In this document: positions 59,801 to 64,000 of the stretch, piece by piece
Layout of the letters: each line of letters begins with the position of its first letter
How positions within the stretch are numbered: the stretch's first letter is position 1
Assembly (NCBI GenBank): GCA_950295325.1
Contig: OX485805.1
Location: 30,987,501 to 31,051,500, forward strand
Direction: 5' to 3'
Origin: Polytrichum commune
Lineage: Eukaryota > Streptophyta > Polytrichopsida > Polytrichales > Polytrichaceae
DNA: 64,000 nt
Notes under the pieces: generated by a model
Told to the model about the DNA's origin: nothing
The model's database searches: none
The model's input: only the letters and a program-made list of their open reading frames with translations
Made by a program: the position numbers and the translations under genes

Positions 59801-59996
59801 CTGATCCCGGAGGTGGGAAGGCAAGGTAGAGTGACACACTCCATGCCCGGGGTAGAGTCACAAAATTGGTGATACTTTCATTAGCTCGTGGATCGTGAGT
59901 TTGCAGCAGCGAAGAGATCACCCGCTCTAATTCACATGCTTCCGCCTCCAATCTTCTACTCTCCAAATCCGTCTCTGCTGCATCAGAACCTTCCAT
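56880..59996 (-). CDS. Importin-beta family transport receptor (transportin-3/importin-13-like), intronless
   Basis: A single open frame of 1038 residues, close to the usual length (about 950-1050) of transportin-3/importin-13 receptors. The start ATG has a good context (ACCAATGGAA). The sequence is a chain of amphipathic helical (HEAT/ARM) repeats from the N-terminal Ran-binding-like region (FFALNLLLSKIRGDS, PLNLENRMVGARLCLVVSSAAAL) to the C-terminus (HPRRRFQELLGSFSRVCQG, MPADVLDLYQ). Such receptors carry SR-type splicing factors or other cargo into the nucleus with Ran-GTP. Plant relatives I know of (MOS14, At1g12930) have many introns, so an uninterrupted frame suggests a retrocopy that remained functional; the frame shows no damage. 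Its 5' coding end and leader are copied twice more just upstream. Exact subfamily not certain. Confidence 0.75.
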   Translation of the reverse strand: MEGSDAAETDLESRRLEAEACELERVISSLLQTHDPRANESITNFVTLPRAWSVSLYLAFPPPGSGVGAAAAEVRFFALNLLLSKIRGDSSQVPAEEAQEIYEALMRQLPLNLENRMVGARLCLVVSSAAALAGADTCYNLVESIVGGFIQEGPLLAVELLINLAEETLHRSTALPWQVGVCMQECSPQVLAYLQFLVTSPPGGGGREELLVARVLVCLERWMLAGVTLSELYMENAPLLKVVLDSLWSPDEACFEGAVATLLELIAAVDPLPGREDAIRATVVAILSQKGQFVAAMAMSAGDETLKRALGLLSLVAAVCSAEAYLLARGGQDAAGMLEWLVLGLGGGGSLGLEGASIAAESWTRLLAVPKSKRSEILQAQFCAAGTQAILQATAYPRDFTTWQQQSEVDEDDFYRFREGFAKDALVACFIELGSDLLSHIVQRLRAAVNWQEAEVCLYAAISISKVVIATVSGNTQNGTERGHLVVIEEDVAKSFLLAIISMLPGSAAVIQRDSASLPHPRLVATASRLIESYADCIAALDRSTLEISLGYVVGALYVPAATSTASSAFKELCRVAASSIAAAGVLPTLMAACEEALSSVPPRTYQRVLGILDLLAVIKGLAQVAAALPSLEEAKSTLISLTTSAVATVKGFAGRVEGMDDYGPYLAEELRVIATAIDGGVMMTNETENAYAHPGLVILQEVWPALKIIADHWAHDVEVSSAVCELWAITTQKTGVALTGVLPEVISLATSLFKQHHASVCVDCITDILKVTSQDTCSSSQQVQEILGKSLLELTEVGTMLTQIADESLLGYKQGITALHTFAEQNGEDSRAAKKKKIAATGLQALCRLGQTFLQHQPTLLVLSPAFSVLVYCAIGCVRRKEVGHTLSAVKFLAESVMGLGYLDSEGIDRIAWRLPSELVPHVDTVVGVHLHGMVDVALKALAANQLVPVSQDAVSDIFYGLCLRHPEPCKAAMIATLNASNFPTKPGVLTESVKTRLIFAAIRQPVHPRRRFQELLGSFSRVCQGQMPADVLDLYQ

Positions 59997-60800
59997 TGGT
60001 GCACCTATGAATGACCTGCACTCCTATTTTTTGTTTGGCTACATTCCAAGTGCCGAGGTACGATCGACGAGAAGAATATCCTCCAATCCAGAAGCAGTCG
60101 AGAACTGCATTGTTGTGTACATTCTACTGCAAACAGCAGGAGTGTCTCCTTAAACCCTAACTTCCTAACACTTGAAGGAGATGGCTTCGCACCGACATTG
60201 GTGATACTCGCATTGGCTCGTTGATCGTGAGTTTATAGCAGCGAAGAAATCACCCGCTCTACATAATTCACATGCTCCCGACTCCAATCTCTGCTCTCCA
60301 AATCCGTGTCTGCTGCTCAATGAAAAGTTTCCATCGTTGCAGTCATGAATGACCATAGCTCCAATTATTGGTTTGGATTTATTCCAACTGCCGAGGCATG
60401 TATAAGACTTCCCTCGAATCCAGAAGCAGTCGAGAGCTGCATTGTTGTGTGCACTCAACCACTACAAAAGAGGATGAGTTTCTCCGACCTTCGCATCCCT
60501 ACAACCCTAATATCCCTAGCAATGGTGGGAGGGGTGGTTTAACTTCAAAATTGGTGATAAGCTCAGCAGCGAAGGGATTGCAAGCTCTCTGCATCTGTCT
60601 CTATCTCTGCTGCATCAAAACCTCCCATTGTTGCACCGATGAGTAACTGCACTCCGATCTTTTTGTTGACTACATTCCGAACGCCTCCGTATGATCGGTG
60701 AGAAGGCTTTCCTCTAATCCAGAAGCAATCGAGAACTGCATGAGTGGTGTGTGCAATTCAACAACTCCGCAAACGAGGAGGAGCTCCCCTTAAACCCTAG
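59858..60800 (-). repeat. Tandem triplication of the importin 5' end and leader
   Basis: Unit 1 is the real gene start (59858-60174). Unit 2 (about 60195-60500) and unit 3 (about 60545-60800) repeat the same order: a TTGGTGATA block, GCAGCGAAG.GAT, CTCTCCAAATCCGT.TCTGCTGC, the CCAT of the start codon, a TTGCAxxxATGAxT block, CTACATTCC.A..GCCGAGG, AATCCAGAAGCA.TCGAGA.CTGCAT and TTAAACCCTA. Start-like ATGs persist in unit 2 (60334) and unit 3 (60628); the latter opens a 21-codon frame beginning MGGFDAAEIE, a mimic of MEGSDAAETD. Confidence 0.85.
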
Positions 60801-61487
60801 AACCCTTCAATGTTATCTTTTGGCGAAGGGTCTTGACGGGCTTGTGACGGGCAACAATTTGGCTAGATGATGGATTGGAATGATTTCGCCTTTGGTTTCT
60901 AAAAAAAGTGACAGATAGTATAGTTTTATTGAATATTACACATACAAAACTGAAGAGGTGCTTTTGTAAGCGTTAAATTTGAGTATCTATAGAAACATTT
61001 ATGCATAAGATTCATAAGTTTGCTTATGATCTCCCTTTTCAAATATGACTTTCCATCTACTACATAGATCACCCTAACATTACCCAACCCAAAGGAGGTA
61101 AATGATGTGCTGAAATCAAGGCATGGCAGTGGGTCAGCCCCTCGGGGGTCGGGTCCTGGTCTGCTTGCAGCAGAGCCTCTGTTGGCCTGGGCTGTAACGA
61201 CACTGTGGCACGCCAAGCTGCCCGCGCCAGGCTGGCACGTCAAGCTGCCCGTGCCCAACTTCACATCACATCACCTTCCATCATGGCATCCCCATGCCAT
61301 GAGGACCATGTGGCCCATGGCCGACATCCATCCACCCAGGTAACCTAATCACCCTCGGGGACTGTGTTTTGGGTTTAGGGTTTGGAAGACCTCCATCCAG
61401 CCATGGTTTAGGGAATCATTGTAACCTGCACACTCCGGATTTCTGCCCCAATGGACTGTCTTGCATGAAGTGATGTGATTGCAACAA
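60801..61487. other. Intergenic DNA, no gene seen
   Basis: 61120-61345 is GC-rich, with a small internal duplication (GCACG.CAAGCTGCCCG twice, near 61208 and 61235). No protein motif. Confidence 0.4.
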
Positions 61488-61630
61488 TGAAGCGCTGAAG
61501 GGATCGTAACCATGCCTCTCATTGATTGTAACGTATGAAGCGTTGAAGGGATCGGAACCATGCCTCTCATTGATCGTAACGTATGAAGCGTTGAAGGGAT
61601 CGTAACCATGCCTCTCATTGATCGTAACGT
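61488..61630 (+). repeat. Three tandem units of 47-48 bp
   Basis: ATGAAGCG.TGAAGGGATCG, then AACCATGCCTCTCATTGAT.GTAACGT, begins at 61488, 61535 and 61583. Units are nearly identical, so this is one of the youngest arrays in the window. Confidence 0.92.
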
Positions 61631-61799
61631 AGGCATTTAGCAAAGACTGTAGATTTCTGCCAATATGGATTGTCTTCTATGTAATAAGTTGTGCTGCCAT
61701 TTGTAATGTTACTAAAGTTACTAATTGTAAATCCAACTTCACATGAAAAATAAGTAGTCACAGCAAGCGTGCGAGGTGCTTCCCCGAAATGCCGCCCAG

Positions 61800-62115
61800 G
61801 GTTAGGGCTACAATTCTCTTCGGCTTTGACTCCTTCGGAGTCGGAGAAGGCAATCCTAGGGCTACACTCCTCTTCAGCTTTCACTCCTTCGGAGTCGGAG
61901 AAGACGATCCTGCGAATCTGATGTGCAACCTCTGCAGGTGTGTCCGAGTGATCTGCTTGACCCAACTCTAAGGTTGTTGGTTCGGAGGAGGATTAAGTTA
62001 ACCTCTCTTCTTCCTCTGCAAGTGTGTACAAGTGATCCGCTTGACCCAACTCTGAGGTTGTTGGTTCGGAGGAGGATTAAGTTAACCTCTCTTCTTCGCA
62101 CATTCAGAGGTTGTA
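61800..62115 (+). repeat. Two adjacent tandem pairs (about 60 and 85 bp)
   Basis: First pair: AGGGCTACA.TCTCTTC.GCTTT, ACTCCTTCGGAGTCGGAGAAG, AATCCT/GATCCT. Second pair: CCTCTGCA.GTGTGT.C.AGTGATC.GCTTGACCC, AACTCTGAGGTTGTTGGTTC, GGAGGAGGATTAAGTTAACC. Both pairs are highly similar internally, so they are recent. Confidence 0.92.
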
Positions 62116-62537
62116 GAGGAAGTGAATGGTACAGGCAATCAGTCATCCTCGGTATATATTATTTGTGATCCACTATTCTAGTCTTTGAGTAGAGTACTCT
62201 TTTATTTCAGGCGATTCTTGAGGCGAAAAGTGAAACCTTCACTGCTCTCAGCCTCACTCCCTCATGCGTGGCGAGGATTGTAATTGAAAGCATCTTTTTT
62301 TCTTCAGTTTTTGTCCTGTTTTTGGGAGCGAAGATTCTTGCGGATCTGATATGAAGTTATGTTCCCGTGAGTGTAGTGCTCAAGCCACCTTCCCCGCTTA
62401 AATGCTGGCAACGGTCTTCCGTGGTGCTGCAGTGATTGAAAAAATCGCCTAAGTGGAAGACGGAAGGAAAGGAAGAAAGGAGTCTGATTGGATTTGTTTT
62501 GTGTTGTGGAATGAAGGCTTTCAAGGATCGACGACTA
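62116..62537. other. Possible 5' region of the right-edge gene
   Basis: No protein motif. Sequence is moderately GC-rich and could be leader or promoter of the putative gene that follows. Confidence 0.3.
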
Positions 62538-64000
62538 CTAGGAGGGTGTTGAAGTTGTGAACACCATTGCCATACCCATTTCTTATTCGATCTACCATGC
62601 AACGACGACTCTCAAGCACAACAACTACGCAGTCCTTCCAGTGGTATGTCTGAAGGGTTTTTTTTTTTTTGGTAATTTGAGTTCATTCTGGATGACTTTA
62701 TATGTATTTGCAAATAAGATTGTTGCCCAATATGAATAATGCATGCCCTTCCTGCAGGTAAGTACCGTGCGCTTTTGCAGTTCTTGTTAGATGTTTTTGT
62801 TGCAGCTCAAATGCGACCTTATGTAAAGTATAGATTGTATAGAGATAGAATGGCACATTCTAGTTCATGGATGTTTGCTCTCTGCCCATTTTTCTAGAGA
62901 AAATGAGGCAGATGAAGAGTTCCAATCAGTGCTATATTCCCCCTGGTGACAAAGTTACATTTCAATATAGACAATTTCCACAAAAAGGGCAAGCCGTCAT
63001 TTCGCAAACAGTTAATACTTCTGATTCCTCAATTTGTCTCCATCCATTTGAGCAGGTAATGGTCAGCTCACAAACTGGAGGTGGCATTCCACATCTGCGC
63101 CAAGTTCTTGCAAATTTAACGGTACCTTTGTAGTTGTGCTTCTACAACAATATGGAAGGTATTAAAAAAACACCCACCTTATACATATCTCCTGATAATT
63201 GGATTTTTGACATCAGTTAACAGTGACAGAAATTTGGGAAACACCATTGGGCAGGGTGGTCCTCCCCTCAGGTACGCCAGGCCAGTGATCGGGGAGATTT
63301 TTGGGCATAAGTGGTTGAGATCAGAGCATTTTCAAGTCCAACCGCTTACAGGTTCAGGTTACATTGGTGGTGAGATTGAACCAATTCTTGGGAGTATCTT
63401 TCTCATAAGTGGTTTACAACCCTGTCCTGGAAACCAACAATATTATTACTACGACTCAAGTGTGGTCCCAAGTCCCTTGGGAATAAGATGCAATAGAAGT
63501 AGTATCAGTTGCATGCATTTGCTCGCAAAATCTAAAAATTGCCTTTTTAGCATATACAACAGCAAAGAAAGTAAGTAAATGCTGGGAAAACATTTTTGAT
63601 TGATTTGAATTAGCTCTGTTACTCCAGTTTCAAACAAGTTTTGACTCATTGTCATAATGTGTTAGGACCCAACCCACGACATCTTCTGGAGCTGCAGAGC
63701 ATCCGGCACAGCCAAGCTTTCTCTAAGTATGGACATCTTCCTCTCATAGCTCTCTTGTATTTACATTCTTTTATTGTCCTCATTGCCTTGCTGGTTACAT
63801 GGGCGCAGGTTTAGCCTTGACTTGCATATTTCAAAGATATATGTCATTGGGTGCAATTTTTGATCTGCTTGTTTGTTCATGGTATGGCTATGTGTAGAGG
63901 AATAAGATGTATGGGCGGGCTATTTGGTTTTATTGGCCATGCCTCGACTTACTCTAATGATTATTTCATAACAGTGTCTCTTCATTCTAGCTTGAGTCAC
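62538..64000 (+). CDS. Putative multi-exon gene running off the right edge, unidentified
   Basis: Short segments between good splice-like sites have coding character. About 62538-62640 encodes VVNTIAIPISYSIYHATTTL. 62898-63055 (TTTCTAG|AGAAAATG to GAGCAG|GTAATG) encodes MRQMKSSNQCYIPPGDKVTF and onward to ICLHPFEQ. 63217-63271 (ACATCAG|TTAACA to CCTCAG|GTACGC) continues in frame as LTVTEIWETPLGRVVLPS. About 63666 onward (GTGTTAG|GACCCA) encodes DPTHDIFWSCRASGTAKLSL. A perfect CAG|GTAAGT donor at 62757 may end a leader exon. I recognise no family. Exon links are inferred from splice signals only. Confidence 0.3.
63272..63365 (-). repeat. Dispersed repeat R1, short inverted copy
   Basis: GATCGGGGAGATTTTTGGGCATAA, then TTCAAGTCCAACCG.TTACA, matches the reverse of the R1 right end. 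It lies just inside the intron after the proposed 63217-63271 exon. Confidence 0.6.

Noticed and set aside
61488-61643. Minus-strand repeated peptide with ITINERHGYDPFN-type units
   Set aside because: Product of the 47-bp tandem repeat read in one frame; not a multiple of three throughout and no gene context.
229-63365. R1 repeat as solo LTRs
   Set aside because: No TG..CA ends, no 4-6 bp target duplication and no primer-binding or polypurine tract next to any copy.

Overview
This is 64 kb of nuclear DNA from a land plant. The genes are plant types (SRC2-like C2 protein, secreted LRR protein, family 92 glycosyltransferase), with GT-AG introns of 0.8-1.8 kb, and the AT-rich intergenic DNA is full of small DNA transposons. 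A fungal-looking oxidoreductase gene and an intronless importin gene would suit a non-seed plant (bryophyte, lycophyte or fern), but I cannot fix the lineage. I recognised no retrovirus-like or LTR element and no CRISPR or bacterial-type system.

Layout. 1-15.6 kb holds no convincing gene. It contains short inverted-repeat transposons: Harbinger-like at 3228-3581, 3743-4314, 9459-9986 and 13364-14316; hAT-like at 11032-11447; and a 1.1-kb near-perfect foldback at 4607-5702. It also holds a 5S-rRNA-derived sequence and a tRNA-derived SINE with an 11-bp target duplication. 15.6-17.45 kb is an array of seven diverged units whose last unit carries a good TATA motif. 17.5-21.9 kb is the SRC2-like gene (two coding exons, probable 5'UTR intron). 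22-29 kb is repeats. 29.1-32.0 kb is the LRR gene (two exons). 32-44.5 kb is dispersed repeats and nested transposons. 44.5-48.5 kb is the GT92 gene (three exons). 49.7-50.9 kb is an intronless, GC-rich MDR oxidoreductase on the minus strand. 51.9-55.15 kb is a broken two-gene PIF/Harbinger element with TAA target duplications. 55.7-56.1 kb holds a decayed second MDR copy. 56.9-60.0 kb is a 1038-residue intronless importin-like gene on the minus strand. 62.5-64 kb may hold short exons of an unidentified gene that runs off the window.

Common thread. Introns, UTRs and gene ends are repeatedly made of diverged tandem copies (2-7 copies, about 50-450 bp). The SRC2 5'UTR intron, LRR upstream region, intron and 3' flank, both GT92 introns, the GT92 3' coding end, the importin 5' coding end and several spacers all show this. 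In the importin and GT92 cases, coding sequence itself was copied into flanking DNA. The genes do not form a pathway; each looks like an independent housekeeping or surface gene. The points most worth a second look are the fungal-like MDR gene with its relic copy, the gene-end tandem copies, and the SINE insertion with two paralogous empty sites in the same window.
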